Source of the DNA: Certhia americana
Taxonomy: Eukaryota; Chordata; Aves; Passeriformes; Certhiidae
Assembly: GCA_018697195.1 (NCBI GenBank)
Contig: CM031857.1
Location: 66,799,053 to 66,863,052 of the forward strand
Length of the DNA stretch: 64,000 nucleotides
Direction of reading: 5' to 3'
Below, one piece after another: positions 34,601 through 47,984 of the stretch. The notes under the pieces were generated by a model, which saw only the letters and a list, made by a program, of their open reading frames with translations, made no database searches and was not told the DNA's origin. The translations under genes and the position numbers were made by a program. The first letter of the stretch is position 1; every line of letters begins with the position of its first letter.

Positions 34601-37600
34601 ATATCATCGGGTTTTGAAACATTGCTCGTCTGTGTATCAAGAAACCACAGTCATGAAAGTTTCACCATCCAAGTTGTGTAACTTTTTTGGATTTGGATAT
34701 TAGCTTATTATCTCTTAATGTCAAAATTGAAGGGCAAAGTTAGAAAGGATAATAAGCAGAACAGAGCTTTCAAAATACTGAATTACCTGGATGAAAGTTC
34801 TTAGCTATTTTTAGAAATCAGTTTAGGAATATTAAGATCACAGACTCCTAACAGTCAAAACGTACTAATGTGCTTCCAGGTTCTAGTATTGCCCTGCAGA
34901 AATCTCATTAAATTAAGCAACCAGAGGGGAGAAATGGGATTCTTACTCCTGAAACCCACAGGGCTACTGACAATCTGCCTGGACATCTACCACCAGAGTA
35001 GAGCAAAACTGAAAGGCTAAATGAGTTATTGTATAGGTTTTCAGTATTCACCTGAATTGAAAGAAATTAATCCTTAAAATGTTTAAGCAATTGATCTATT
35101 TAACACACTCAGATTTTGTTTTTGTCAAGCCTTGAAGACAGTTGCATCAAGAAGAAAGACTGGATTAGACAGGGCTACACAGTGTGTCCTCAGGGTGAGA
35201 CAGGCACACTTCCAGTCCAAACAACCTCTGTGGTGGGACAATTCAAGAAGACTTTATTTTCCCAGACTTTGTCTCTCTGAAATCCCATGGTCTAGGGACC
35301 TATCATCTTTTTCCAAATATTCTTAGACAGAGAAGGAAATTACTATGTTCAAAAGGGAGTTGCACAGGGCTTCTCAGTCCAGAAAGGTAGGAGCTGATGG
35401 TGCAGTGATGGAACAGCAGTTCTTAAATGCAGAAACATAATGCAGGACATTATTACAGGTTTTATTCATGAAGCTTCACTAAAGCTCTGAATAACACCAG
35501 ACTATTTCATGAATAAGAACAAGGAAATTACCCTCCCACCCCAATACACTTATTCAAATATGCTGGAACAGCACACAAAGCTTTCTCTAATGCAGCAGTG
35601 ATCTCATGTTTAAACAGAGACATGCACACTGAGCCTTGTCAGGTATTAATAACCTGAAACCAAACAAAATGGATCTGAGAGCTTCAGGTGAGCTTTCTTC
35701 CTCTCCAGGATGTCAAGAGCATCCATGCTTGTCAGGGAAAAACAGCTTCATGTGTACTTTAAGACCCCTGAAACAGTGCTCTTATCAACTCCTGGATCTT
35801 TGAACAGAGCCAAGAGAACTCAAGAGCAGAGATCCTTCCTCAGAGCTTGTTCCAAACAACACCCTCAAACACAAGAGGCCAATAAGACAAGGATGGACAG
35901 TGGGTACCATAAGTACAAAACTAAACCTATAAGTGATATTAGTTTGGCTCTTCAGTGTGAAGAACACTACAAAACTTGGTTGAGAAAAAAGAAACCAATA
36001 AAACAAGCCCCAATACCAAAACCAACCAAACAAGACTGTGAGTTAAGAGGCAAATAATAGGTGCTCTGTAATGTCACTGAAGAGGCAATATCTCCCTCCA
36101 GGGAAATATATTTGAGCTAATAAGAGCAATTAAAGAAAAAGAAAATAACAAACCCACACTTGGGAACCCAAATCAAATTTGTTATTCACATGTGAGTAGC
36201 CTAAGATTGTATGAACTAGTCTTGAACCAAACAGATCTGATTTGATACATGGCAATTAAATAAGGAAAACTTAACTGTACCGAAGTCAGAACAAATGGCA
36301 CTGGCAAACCTCTGCATCACCTACAATTAGATTCTGCTCTGAAAAAACAACATGATTTGTAAAGCATGACACTGACGCAAAATTTGTTTACCACAGGCAG
36401 TAGAGTTTTGATAGTTGAAACTAATGACAGCACCAGTTTTAGCCAGATAATCCCAAATCTCCCCTATTTGTACCACACACCTATGATCTGGGTTAGAGAC
36501 ATTTAGAGCTATTGCAGTACATCATCCATTTGGCCAGATAGTGTAGAATAAGGTGGCAGCACTCAGCTAATTCCCTAATTGCTCTGCAATTCAAGGGCTA
36601 GATCTAGTCCTGTCCCTTGTGACAAGACCTGTAACAGTGTTAATTCATAAAGGAGAGCAAACACCTTCCTCATGCATTAGTAGCACACTGCACAAAGGGC
36701 ATGTGATTAGTACTGCCAAGAAATATTCTACTATACATTAAGACACTTCACTGTGTTCTACACAGAATAGTATCTTCATATTGTAAAGAAACATCATTTT
36801 AGTTGATATAAGGAACACAAGGTCTTCCATCTGACCAAAGAGTAGATTAAAACCAAAGGGAGGACTGCAGAAAAATAATTACTACCAAATTCATCTCGTG
36901 TCACATAAGTGAGGTTTTGTCAAAATTAATTCCAACTGCCACAACCCTTAAAACCTCAAAAACAGAACTCCAGTTGAGTGTTTATCAACAATATCTTTAA
37001 GTTGCAAAACAGAGAGACTGTTGAGCCTACTACGTCATGCCTGATGCAGAATAATAGTAGAAAATTTTGCCACAAGTCTAGAAAGGGCAGAGCATCTCCA
37101 CTGTAACGCTACATACTTTGTTGAATAGCACTGACAGAAGTGGAAGCATTAAGAAAAAAAAAAAAAAAATCCCTTTGAATTTACTAGAGCCGCCAGTGAA
37201 CAAAGGTTTAAGTCTCCTTTTTGCTGGAGTGCTAACTTTCAAATGCATCCCTCGGTAATTACTGAGCAGTGCTTTCAATTTGAATCCAAACTTAGAATTT
37301 GAATGCTATGGATATTGCAAAGAAGAACAAAATTCATTGGCTGGATTCCATTATTTCCACAGATGAACAGAATTTCACTGTGCACAGAAGCTGCAGCTCT
37401 TCCTAATTTGTGTCTAGCTTCCACATGGAAAATTTCAGTCTGGTATTTATTAACAAAGCAAAGCCCCTCTTCATATCACAAGGCTTATAAACATAAGTGT
37501 GAAGTACTAATCTAACAAACATGCCTAACAAAATGTGGCTACTTAATGACAACATTTCTAGCAATGCAGCTATTTTCAAAACAAGGAAAAAGCTCAACTC

Positions 37601-37675
37601 CTCTCACTCCATCACCACACAAAGTGCAGTGGCAGATCCTTTCCACTGACAAAGAGAAGGGAAATGAATGAACTT

Positions 37676-37696
37676 CACACACACACACACACACAC
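37676..37696 (+). repeat. (CA)n microsatellite at a gap edge
   Basis: At least ten CA units run directly into the 10-N gap. The true length is unknown. Confidence 0.95.
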
Positions 37697-37706
37697 NNNN
37701 NNNNNN
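37697..37706. other. Assembly gap (10 N)
   Basis: Ten N bases follow the CA microsatellite. This is probably a placeholder gap created by failure to assemble through the repeat, so the real missing length may differ from 10. Confidence 0.98.
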
Positions 37707-38438
37707 GACAGGAGCAGTCAGTACCTTCTGGTGTGAGATCCAGCTCAGAAGAAGACGCATGTCCAAGCAGAACTGTCACTGACCCTTAGTGTCATGAACA
37801 CCAAGACTCAGGAACAGATTCCTGGGATAAGTGAGTGCAGAAAGGATAACCCTCTCACAAAGGGCTGGCAGTGCTGTCACGGCATTTCCTCAGGCTCGTT
37901 TCATGATATCACAACAGAGCCAGAGATCCATGCAGCAGCCGTTATTCTTCAAAAGTCAAGTATTTCCTGACTTGGGGCTGGAAGCATCCACACTGCCTCC
38001 GATTTGAATAATGCACTCATGATCAAGCTATGTACACTTAAAGCAAACAAAAGAGAAACAGGATACTGTTCAGAAATCAACACCTTGCGCTTTGCTAATT
38101 ACTGAGAGTTTGACATCTATCAATGAGAAAGCAATGCAATGTGAGAAAAAATTAGGAGCAATTGGAATGATTCTCCTTTTAGTTAGTGTTAACTTGCATA
38201 TCCACAAGGTAGGAGAAGACAGCCACAGCGGTGAAACATGAACAGAGACAAAATAAGCTGCATATCATATCCTGGCATTTGACAAAGACGCAAAGTTCTT
38301 ATCTTAAAAAAAAGACACAACCAAATGCCAGCCAAAGTGCAGATATCCGTAACTATTCTCAACTAGAAAGAAGGGTGAGAGAGGGGAAAAAATTGTTTTC
38401 CTTTAACTGCTATAAATGTTTTTTACTGCCATCCAGTT

Positions 38439-38456
38439 AGTCCAGTTAACTGGACT
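38439..38456 (+). repeat. 18-bp perfect palindrome
   Basis: AGTCCAGTTAACTGGACT, centred on TTAA, preceded by a partial copy (ATCCAGTTAG). Confidence 0.9.
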
Positions 38457-39084
38457 GATCGTTCAGACCTGTTGTACTTCTGCATTCTGCTGCTTTCCAC
38501 TTTGGTGACAGTGCTCCACTTAACAGTTTTCACCATTAAAAATGCATCCTTCTGATAAAGAGATAAAAGACCAGCTCAGCATGATTCAACTTATGCAGTC
38601 ACACAAGCAGTTTGCTGACTTCATTTATGCTAGAGGTATTTAGAAACTAGAACAGAAGAATCTGCCTCTTCAGCTGACTTACCACTGAAGGAATACTGAC
38701 TATCTTCTTTTTTACAAAAATAAGGAGGATTTGCAGCCAAGAGAAATGCTATCATAAAGAGAAAGGAGTAACAGCCAAATTACTAAGCATTTCTTACCCA
38801 TTTGCACTTACTGTACAGTCTAAAAATAACAGTTTAGAAAACTTCAGGTTCTCAGCAGGCAGTAATAAGCATCTGCCATCAACTCCAATTCATTCTGCTA
38901 CATGTCTGGGCCAACACAACACAAGCCCAGTAGAAGGAAGCTGGAACACAGGGGCTGGCAAAGAAAGTTTCAGTGAAAGCAGTTTTTGGAGCTTCAAGCT
39001 AACTGCCATCCCTGCCAGCTAGTCCTTTCACATTTCGTGTCTACAGGCTCATGAATTTAGCCAAAGCTTAAAGCATCACAAAAC

Positions 39085-39130
39085 ACATTAAAGGACTGCA
39101 TAGAGGAACATTAAAGGATTGCATAGAAAA
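39085..39130 (+). repeat. 23-bp tandem duplication
   Basis: Two adjacent copies of a 23-base unit starting ACATTAAAGGA(C/T)TGCATAG. They differ at only a few positions, suggesting a recent local duplication in intron 1. Confidence 0.9.
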
Positions 39131-41856
39131 GTTTTGCTTAAGCAGACAGTCTTCCTCCTATTTGCCTGGCCTATATTTTTCCCAGGTGACTGGGAAAGAC
39201 CCAGCTAGGTTTGCTTTTGAAGAACTGCTATGGAGCAGTGCATGTATTTCACTCTAGCATTCAGCCTCCTGTCACAAACTCCTGCCGGAGGCAAAGGTGA
39301 AGACTACTACTACAGCACCCTAAAGAGAGATCTTTTTTTAGATAGGTAAGCTACAATAAAACAAAGTTTTCAGAATAATTTTTAACCAAGACAAACCCAG
39401 GAATTATTTACACTGTTGAGTTTTATTACAGTCAACAAGCAGAAAAAAGTACCAGAGTTGCACAGCATGCATTTAGCAAACCATCACAGTATCTGATTTG
39501 CAGCTGGAAACTTGTGGATCGCCTAACATATTCTGTGTGCTACACACACATGTACAGGATACTCCTATGCTAAATATCTGAATTTAAGTAAGTAGTATAA
39601 TGATAGAAGGTGGATCAAGTTACTTAACAGGAAAGAATGTCTAACAGTTACAACATGGCTTAGATGCCTGAGCAGACAAGGTGCCTTTCTTTATACTTCT
39701 ATGCAAGCACTCCACACCGGTGTATCAAAGAACTTCAACGATGGCAGTGACAGCACATCACAAAAGGAGCAGTGCTTAAGCAAGAAAAGTTCTTCCACTC
39801 AGTATTTTGCTCCTATGTTTAGGCTAGTCAGGCTTTATGCTTTTTCCACCTTTTTTTTCCACAGCTCACATTCACTCAGCTAGAGCATTCTGCAACCCAC
39901 AGAAGTGTCAGTACAGAGGTTTCATGATGATCCTTATGCTCTTGAACATGCAGGTTAGTAAAACAATTAATCTACCAGTTTTATACTTTGAGCATATGCA
40001 AGATTGCTTCCAAGTTTAGGACACAGTTCCCAGTGAAAGATCTAGCAAAGTACAGCTTGCTTGCTGTAAAGTACAGCAGTTTGTAAACTTCTTTAACCCA
40101 AGTTCTTACAAACTATAAAAGCACAAATTGAGATATTACCTAGGCATTTTCTCCTGAAAACCGTGTTTTAGCTTAACTTGGCAGTTCTAGTAAGAGGTTT
40201 ATTGAAGATGTTGTTTTTAAAACTCCATCATGTTTAACACATACCCTATTTTTAAAAGGGCTTGCCTGAGAAGATAAGGCTGTCACGTGGAGAGTCCCAA
40301 ACAATTAATGCATTCTCTGCATTCATTTCCTTTTGGGGGGGTGGGGGGGAAAAGTTTCAGAGTTCATTGAAGTATTTTTCCCATTTATGGTCACTATCTA
40401 CTTCTCCAAAATAGATCAGGAAATAATGAACTTCATTTTAGCAGATTTAAAGTGGCAATGCTGAAATAAATGTTCCATGCGCCATGTTTAAGAAGGTGGC
40501 AATTTTTTAATTCTGCAGTTTCAGATAGAAGTTCTCAAGATTTTAAATTTAAAATATTAACTAACATGTTGATTCACTATGAAATGAACACACTTCGGTC
40601 TGGTTTTCCTTAGTCAAGAGATCAAGATTCAGGACTCCTACACGGCAGATCATGAAGACTCCTAAAGTCTGCATCGTCACAGATTTGGTTAAAACTTACC
40701 ATGATACCCAAGGATTACCCCACTTTTATAACTCATTTGCTACAATAACCACCTTCTTCTACTAACACTTAAGTAGAAGATGGTAAGTGGTTTAATTCAG
40801 TGCTGACTCTGGGAGATGGGAAAAGTTAGATTCTATTCAGTCTAGCACACGTGGCCCAAAAAAGTCAGGCACTGCAATAACTTCCACCTCCCTTAATGAG
40901 GCTAGAAATTCCTCAATGACTCAAAACCAAGGAGGGAGTTCTTTTCCTGCAAATTCGATGTTTTCCTGCAAACTCTCAACTGCAGTGGGAGGTTTCAGAC
41001 TACAAACTTTCCTTAAAAAAGGCTCTGCTTACAGAAAGTTGGATACCAAAAGCAGCAGGTGATACTGTGGCAGAGACAAAACTGGGTTCAAGGCTCCTTT
41101 TGTCAGAAGAATATTCACTAAGAAAGTGTGAAAGACAAATGCACATGATTCATCAGACAATGTGGACAGAGTACAAAGAAAATAGACTGCAACCTAGTAG
41201 CATTTCAACACCCTCACCACATCTGCCAAGTAATGTTCAATAGTTTTCTAGTACTTTGGAAATACACATCTGTACATGTTCCAGCTTGTCTACTAATCTC
41301 ACAGTTCACAAGAGCAACTGCATTGTCTTGTGACAGTATCAAATGCCTGAGCAACCAGTAGTACAGTTAACTCTTGCCAGATAACAACCAGCAAAGAACC
41401 CAAGCATAAACACAGCAAGGAAGGATTTCAAAGCCATACCCATGCAGATGCTGAATTACTGACTATTTTGAAATGAGGTGCTGGGAACTTCCACCTAACT
41501 AGATTTCCTTCAGCATCAAAATCTTGAACCACCACTTTGCCTAGGAGTCAGGGGAATAATGAATACCACACCTGGAGGCAACGTTAGCACAGCACAAAAC
41601 ACTAAATACTACTCTCCCTGGGAGTCACATTAGTCTAATCTTGTCAATCATTAACTATTTAAAATACTAAGATTTCCTCAGCTGGTTATGGTAGCATAAA
41701 GAGAATAAAATCATTAGACAGTTATAGTGTTCAAATGCAAATCTATACAGACACAGCTGGATGGGCAAGTATTTCAAATTTAAGAGCAGAAAGTAATTAA
41801 ATGCATGGTCCTTTTGCATTCTGACATAGAGAAATTCTAAAAGAGCTACAAACTTA

Positions 41857-41890
41857 CTGTTACTACTACTACTAATAATAAAACAAACAA
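41857..41890 (+). repeat. Short (TAC)n/(TAA)n microsatellite
   Basis: ACTGTTACTACTACTACTAA followed by TAATAAAAC; a small compound trinucleotide repeat. Confidence 0.8.
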
Positions 41891-42711
41891 AATACCCAAA
41901 AAACCCCCAAAACAACTCACAAGACCCAGGGGCAACAGAAAAGAAAATGTTTTCCCAGAAAGCTTTGATATAAAGGAGTCAATGAAGTAAACAGACAGCA
42001 AGGACCTTTCAGAGAAACAGCTTTATAAGGCAAGACTCTTGCACCAATAGAGACATACATGAAGAGTAAGCTAAGGGTGTGATAGAGACCCACGAGACCA
42101 TTTACATCTATTTCCAAAAAGTCTGTGAGAGCATTTTGTTTTGGTTATGAATATGGGTTCTACAAAACTGAAGGGAAAAAGGGAGTATAGAGGCACTTAA
42201 TCACTGTGTAAGTAAGAAAGCAAAACAGATATATAAAGTCAAGATGGGTGGGAAAGAGTTGTTTCTGATCTCATTGGAGAGGTTCTACTCATTTTTTTAG
42301 GCAACATTTTCATATATGTCAGGTAAAGTAACTTTTGCACTGCTTCACCAATTGCTAACGGTACTTTTTATTTATTTCAGTACTGCAAAACTTTATTTTC
42401 TGAATTTATTGCGCCTGGTATGTGCTAGGCAACAGCAGCTACACAGCACTGCCTGACAGCATAAAAAGGAAGATTTTTGGAATTGGCTTGAAACCACATA
42501 AGTAAGAAATTCAGCTAGGCTGCATTAAGTAACTGCAGTTAATGTTTTGATAACAATACTCACAGGAAGAATAGCATTGGCTTTATGAAGTCCTAACAAC
42601 ACAGTGACAAATTGACCCAGGATTTCTGGAATTTTATTTCATTATTAATGCAAAGCCCACACTGCTTCACCCTCCCTAGCAGCATCTTCATTTTAGTCAT
42701 TCTACTAGGTC

Positions 42712-43674
42712 TGTAGGGCAAGGTTTTGGTAGCAAAGGGGACTGCAGGGGTAACTTCAATGAAAAGCTCACAGAGTGCCCACAATGTCCAACAAAGTCAA
42801 TGCCAGCCAGCTCCAGGACAGACCCACCACCCACCATGGCAGTGATGGTGGTAGCCCCTCCAGGATAATGCATTTGAGAAGAGGAAAAAAATCTGTGCAA
42901 TGGCACCTAGGACAGAAAAATGAGAGTACATGAGGGGAACAGCCCTGCAGACACCAAGGTCAGTGGAGAAGGAGGGGCAGGAGCTGCTCCAGGTGCTGGA
43001 GCTGAGACTGCCCTGCAGCCCGCAGTGCAGACTATGGTGATCCACCTGCAGCCCGTGGAGGACGCTGCACTGGGGCACTGGAAGATCAAAGGAGACTGTG
43101 ACTCCATGGGAGGCCCATGCTGGAGCAGGCTCCTGGCAGGGACCTGTGAACCCATAGAGAGGGGAACCAACAGTGGAGACAGTTTGCTGGCAGGACTCCA
43201 GCAGGATACCCATGCTAGAACAGCCTGTTCCTGAAGGACTACACCCTGTGGGAAGGGCCCATGCTGGAGCAGTCTGTTTCTGAAGAACAGCACCCGTGGG
43301 AAAGACCCAGATTGAAGAAGCACGTGAACAGTCTCTGAGTGGCAGAGACCATGCGTGATGAATCCCCATTCCCTGCACCCCTGAGCTGCTGAGGGGGAAG
43401 AAGGTAGAGAAAATTAGGAGTAAAGTTCAAGAAGAAGGGAGGGGTGGGAGGCAGGTGTTCTCAAGATTTGGTTTTCTTTCTCATTACCCTACTCTGATTT
43501 GATTGGTAATAAATAAAACTCAAATTGAGTGTCTGCTTTGCCCATGACAGCAGTTTTGGTGAGTGATCTCTCCCACAAGCCTTTTGTTACATTTTCTCAC
43601 ACCCGGCCAGCTGAGGATGAATGAGAGGGAGGCTTTGGTGGGTGTCTGGTGTCCAGCCAGGGCAGCTCCCCACA
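42712..43674 (+). mobile_element. Solo LTR of an endogenous retrovirus
   Basis: About 960 bp that I recognise as a common avian ERV long terminal repeat. It opens TGTAGGGCAAGG. It contains the characteristic GGAACAGCCCTGCAGACACC, internal GC-rich minirepeats, and the tail CATTACCCTACTCTGATTTG followed by two overlapping AATAAA signals (43508-43517). It ends near GGTGTCCAGCCAGGGCAGC...CCACA. No retroviral coding sequence flanks either side, so it looks like a solo LTR left by recombination. I could not identify a clean target-site duplication. It lies antisense to TBC1D4. The long open frames on both strands here are by-products of its GC content. Confidence 0.85.
43113..43272 (+). repeat. Minirepeats inside the solo LTR
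   Basis: Three copies of GCCCATGCTGGAGCAG or a near variant start at 43113, 43208 and 43257, followed by similar (C/T)CTG-rich text. The spacing fits a degenerate unit of about 48 bp that is variably repeated in this LTR family. Confidence 0.75.
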
Positions 43675-46600
43675 CCAGTACTATTAGCAAATCTTAGCTG
43701 GATACCTGTATAAGGCATGTTCTCTGCTTTTAAAGGAGAAGGGCAGCATAGTCCTAATATCTAGGGCTTGGTAAAAGTATACTTAGATGTAACATGGCAA
43801 ATCCCATCATGTGGCTCCTAACTGGCTTCAAAATAGAAACACTTATTTCTGGTCTGGTGGGCAAGGGATGAGAAGGGAAGAGTGATTTTGTCACTGACAC
43901 AGCAATGTTTTCATGACATTTAAGTGAGTTATTTGGAAGGATAATCCCATCATTTCAGCTTACTAGAGGAGTTTCACTATAATTTCACTTAAGGTATTAC
44001 TTGTCATGCTGAGCTGCCATCAAAGCAAGATACACCTCCAAATAACTTAAAGTTTCAGAAATAAATATGTGAGTTGCTCTCTCATAGAAGTCAACAGTAT
44101 TCTCTGGACTGAGGAAATTAAAACTCAGTTCACCCACAACTTTGACCTTCTACAGCTTATTTTTTACTTCCAATAGCTCAGATTATGAAAAATTTCTTTC
44201 TGCAACTGGAAGTCAGTTTGCTGATGAGAGTTAGCAGTGAACATACAAACTATTAACAGAAATCAGAAAAAAAGGTCCCCTGAGCAGTGAACTTCATTCC
44301 TCTTGCTCATCAACTCTCCCCTGGGGGAGCTTAGTTGATCTGGGAATTATCTGTTAGGAATCTATTCTTAGTAATGTCTGAATGTCCTGTTCTCACTGAA
44401 GTCAAGGCTGAAACTTTGTTTTGCAAAGCCAGCGCGGAAACAGCGTAGCATAAAAGTTAAGTATATTTCTTAACTACCTCTTCTATGATTGCCAGCATCC
44501 AAAATTGGAAGACTAATTCACAAGTATGGGATTCACAAGTATGCCTTCCAGTTTCACCTGTGACAGCCACAAGGGCTTCCGAAACAATTCCATACATTTC
44601 TATATGGTAGATACTGGTAAACTTCAATGAAAAACAACAAAAAGCTCAAGGGTAATCAAGGGTAACTTCAAGGGTAATCTCAAATGTGACAGAAATATAC
44701 AACACTAGTTAGATTTATTTATTCTCTAGTGATTTTTTAAGCCATCTGACATAGTCCCAAGTGCTGTAGTTTCTGTTTGTTCAAGAGCTCTCAGGGAGCT
44801 GAAGCTAACATGGGACACAAATTGGATCATTTCTGTGGTTTACTCTTGTAAAAACTTAACATCTTGCATAAATTAGGTAACTTCAAAACAGAGCTATGAT
44901 ACAATGAAGCAGGTTAACAGATTCATACCTTATCAAGAGTATTTTATCAAAACTTATAAAAGTTCAGAAATTAATATGGACTTCAGCTAGAATCAAAACC
45001 CGAAAAATACATAATCCATTTTCAGAAGCTATTGACCAAGATGCAGTTCAAAGTGATTTACACAAACAGAAATAAACCCAAATATATTAACATCTCCATC
45101 CATATTTTTTCATAAACAGAAGTCAAGTCCACCAATGTGTAAATTTTTTTGTTTGGGTTTTGTTTATTTTTTTCAGTGGGGGAGACCTTAATGAGAGGGT
45201 TACGAACCATTGGAGCAAACGATGACAAAAAAATACATAAAAGTAATAGGAAAATGTAAGAACAGGCACGTTTGCTCCCAAATCCAGTACTGGGTATGTA
45301 CACAGTTTCAAAGTGCCAATTGAGAGCAACTTTCTGCAGTGTTACAACCTGCCCAGCTAACGCGCTCAAACCTACATCCCATAAAGAGATTTCAACATCC
45401 TATTTTCCTTCATAGGAACACTGGGAGTAACTATCTCAGACTTGGATGTTCAATTTAATATCACACTAAAAGTACTGCACCTCCTCTACCCAAGCAGAGG
45501 AAGTATGAAAGGAGCCATTTGATGCCATTTATGCTTATCACAATCCTTGTTCAATCTGTTGGACTCCTTCAAAGATGCATCACATATAAACACCAGTCTT
45601 GGAATTAAACAATTTGGAATTGCTACCAGCACACAACACTTAAAAAACTGTGTTACTTTCAGTTAGTAGCAGATTCATGATTGCTGTTAGCCAAATTTAT
45701 TTAGATGATGTCAGCTCTGAGGCTGACCATAGCAGACAGGGGTTCTAGAAGGACGCAATAAAGTAGAGTTGCTGCAAGGAATTTGTAAGCCCCAATAGCA
45801 TATGGTAAAAAACAGCTACTGAACAGCAAATTTAAAACTTGTGCTCTCTTTTCATGTTAAGAACACAAGAGGAAAGCAATCAATGAAATAAGAGCTCATC
45901 AAAGGAAAAGGAAAGAAAAGAAAAAAAACCAAAAACCTGTTACACACAATTATGGAGACAGAGAACAAAGCCTGTTATAAGTTACTGGATTGACTGGTCT
46001 GAACTTTTTATGTACAACCAAGGAAAAACAGTCTTTTGAGTAAAAAAAACCAACAAAACTATTTAAAGTGTCAGAAATTGTCACTTCTGGAAATCAGTCA
46101 TTGGTTTAAGTGAATAATTTGGTAAGTAGGAGGATGATGTTAAGGCAGCATATCAAAGGAACAGATTAGGCAACAACAGATGCATGTCATGTAGCAACAT
46201 CCTGGTATTATACCACGTTCCTAAGTGACATGAAGATGAAATATGGGGTTTAAAACACCAAGAGTTTATTTCCAATGGCATATATACAAATAGTGTAAGA
46301 TTAGGTCACTGGTGAAGAATATCTGGCAATCCTAGTATTTTATTAGGGATTTTTTTCTGGATCTATGAATAGAGGCAGGAAATTAATATCAAATTGAGAT
46401 CATGTGGCTATAATAGATGTTGACTGCAACAAGTATTTTATCAGAAATAAACAAGGCAGAGTCACCTATGCAAGCAGCTTTTGTCAATAGTTCTGTACTG
46501 TTTATAATCTACACTGCTTGTTGTGAATTCCCAAGCAGATAAGAATTGTTCATGGTGCACAGACTTCACAAGCTATAGCTCCACCTCAATAAAACCTGGG

Positions 46601-46829
46601 GATGCACACCTGCTACTCAGAAACTGGGATTCCCCTCTAAGTTACGTCTTACTTCATAGTCTAAAAATTTACATTAAAAGAGTTGTCATTTATTCTTCCA
46701 AGAAAAAAAAAAAAAAGCATCAGTTTGCCCAGTTTATGGAATATCCTACAATTTCATTCTACAAAAAAACCCAAACAGACATTTTGAAAAAATATTTATA
46801 CAATTAGAAGGATTTAAAAAAGAATAATC

Positions 46830-46860
46830 TGCTAAAAACACACTTGATGTGTTTTTAGCA
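46830..46860 (+). repeat. Perfect 13-bp stem-loop
   Basis: TGCTAAAAACACA is followed by a 5-base loop (CTTGA) and its exact reverse complement TGTGTTTTTAGCA. Inverted repeat in intron 1, also a stem-loop in the TBC1D4 pre-mRNA. Confidence 0.9.
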
Positions 46861-47159
46861 ACACTGAAACTCCCAAGTATTTATCAACTACAGTGTACAG
46901 TCTAAATGCTTTTTAGCCTATAATTATATGCAGCATAATTGGAAAGCCTCAAATTTACAAGAAGAACTACCCAAGTGATGAAAAGATGACAGAAGAAACT
47001 CCTACTGGAAAGGGAAACTCTACTCCCCAGTAGCTGGTCCTTAGAAGGAGGAAACAAAGAGATTCATCTCAGAGTTGAGATGTTGAAGAGGTTTCCTGCT
47101 ACCACCTCCCCAGTACTCTCTTAAGATATTACATCAAAAATTGGGGTGAAACTGGTAGT

Positions 47160-47225
47160 ATTAGGTTAATTGCTGGCCTTGATGATCTTACAGGCATTTT
47201 CCAACTTTAACAAATCTAGGATTTA
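47160..47225 (+). mobile_element. CR1 LINE tail fragment
   Basis: TTGCTGGCCTTGATGATCTT, then ACAGGCATTTTCCAACTTTA and TCTAGGATTTAT, resembles the CR1 3' end (ggacttgatgatcttaaaggtcttttccaacctaaatgattctat). Short and degraded. The 5' extent is not clear. Confidence 0.65.
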
Positions 47226-47965
47226 TCCTGATAGCTGCATAGAAATAGGACTGCAGACATCACTGTATTTCTGTTAAGCTTGCTTGGTTGCTGACACACA
47301 CAGAAGGTAAGAGCGTACTTTCAAACATTAATTTACAAAAACATCCTATTATACCACCCCAGCTTTACCCTAGCACTTTCACAGGTTTTATGAGCAGACT
47401 TTCCTTCAATACAAAGAACTGAGGCTGCAACTCTACCCAGCTGGTGTTGCTCATAAACTGACTAAACTGAAGCTTCAGAGCTTTTAAGTTCCCAAATAAT
47501 TAAAAAATATTTCATAGACTGAGTAGGGGAGGGGGAGCTGCTTTTTACAATACAAGAAGTCCCTTCATCACGTTAAGAACAAAGCTGCATTAATATCATT
47601 TCACTGCTTATCAGAACACCACCCTGTGCTATATAACAAAGCACACATTGCATTTCCTGATAAAACACCCTGTGCTAAGGTAGCTCTACCTACTGGGATG
47701 TGAGCATGTGTCCTGAGCCCTATTACAAGCAGCACAGAAACAGATGATTTCAGGCTTTATGTACTCAGCTTGGATTTAATCAGCAGCTGCACAGTGAAGC
47801 CTCTGCACACCCACAAGGCTGCAAGAACACTGGCTGCCATTGCTTTATTTTTATTCTAACTTGGGATCTTGTCATCTTTACCTTCTAACATCATCAGCCA
47901 CATTAGGCTGAGCATCTTAGCCAAGAGCTTTCCATTTAGACAGCCAGAAAATAGACTGCAAGACT

Positions 47966-47984
47966 TTTTTTTTTTTTTTTTTCT
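47966..47984 (-). repeat. Poly-T/poly-A run
   Basis: A run of about 19 T on the plus strand (A on the minus strand), at the end of a GC-richer stretch 47985-48180. This could be a 3' tail of a minus-strand retroposed fragment (see findings). Confidence 0.75.

Noticed and set aside
35710..36057. 115-codon lysine/proline-rich plus-strand frame
   Set aside because: A-rich low-complexity sequence favours Lys/Thr/Gln codons. No homology recognised.
42797..43378. 193- and 138-codon minus-strand frames
   Set aside because: They fall wholly inside the solo LTR and reflect its GC-rich minirepeats. No family match.
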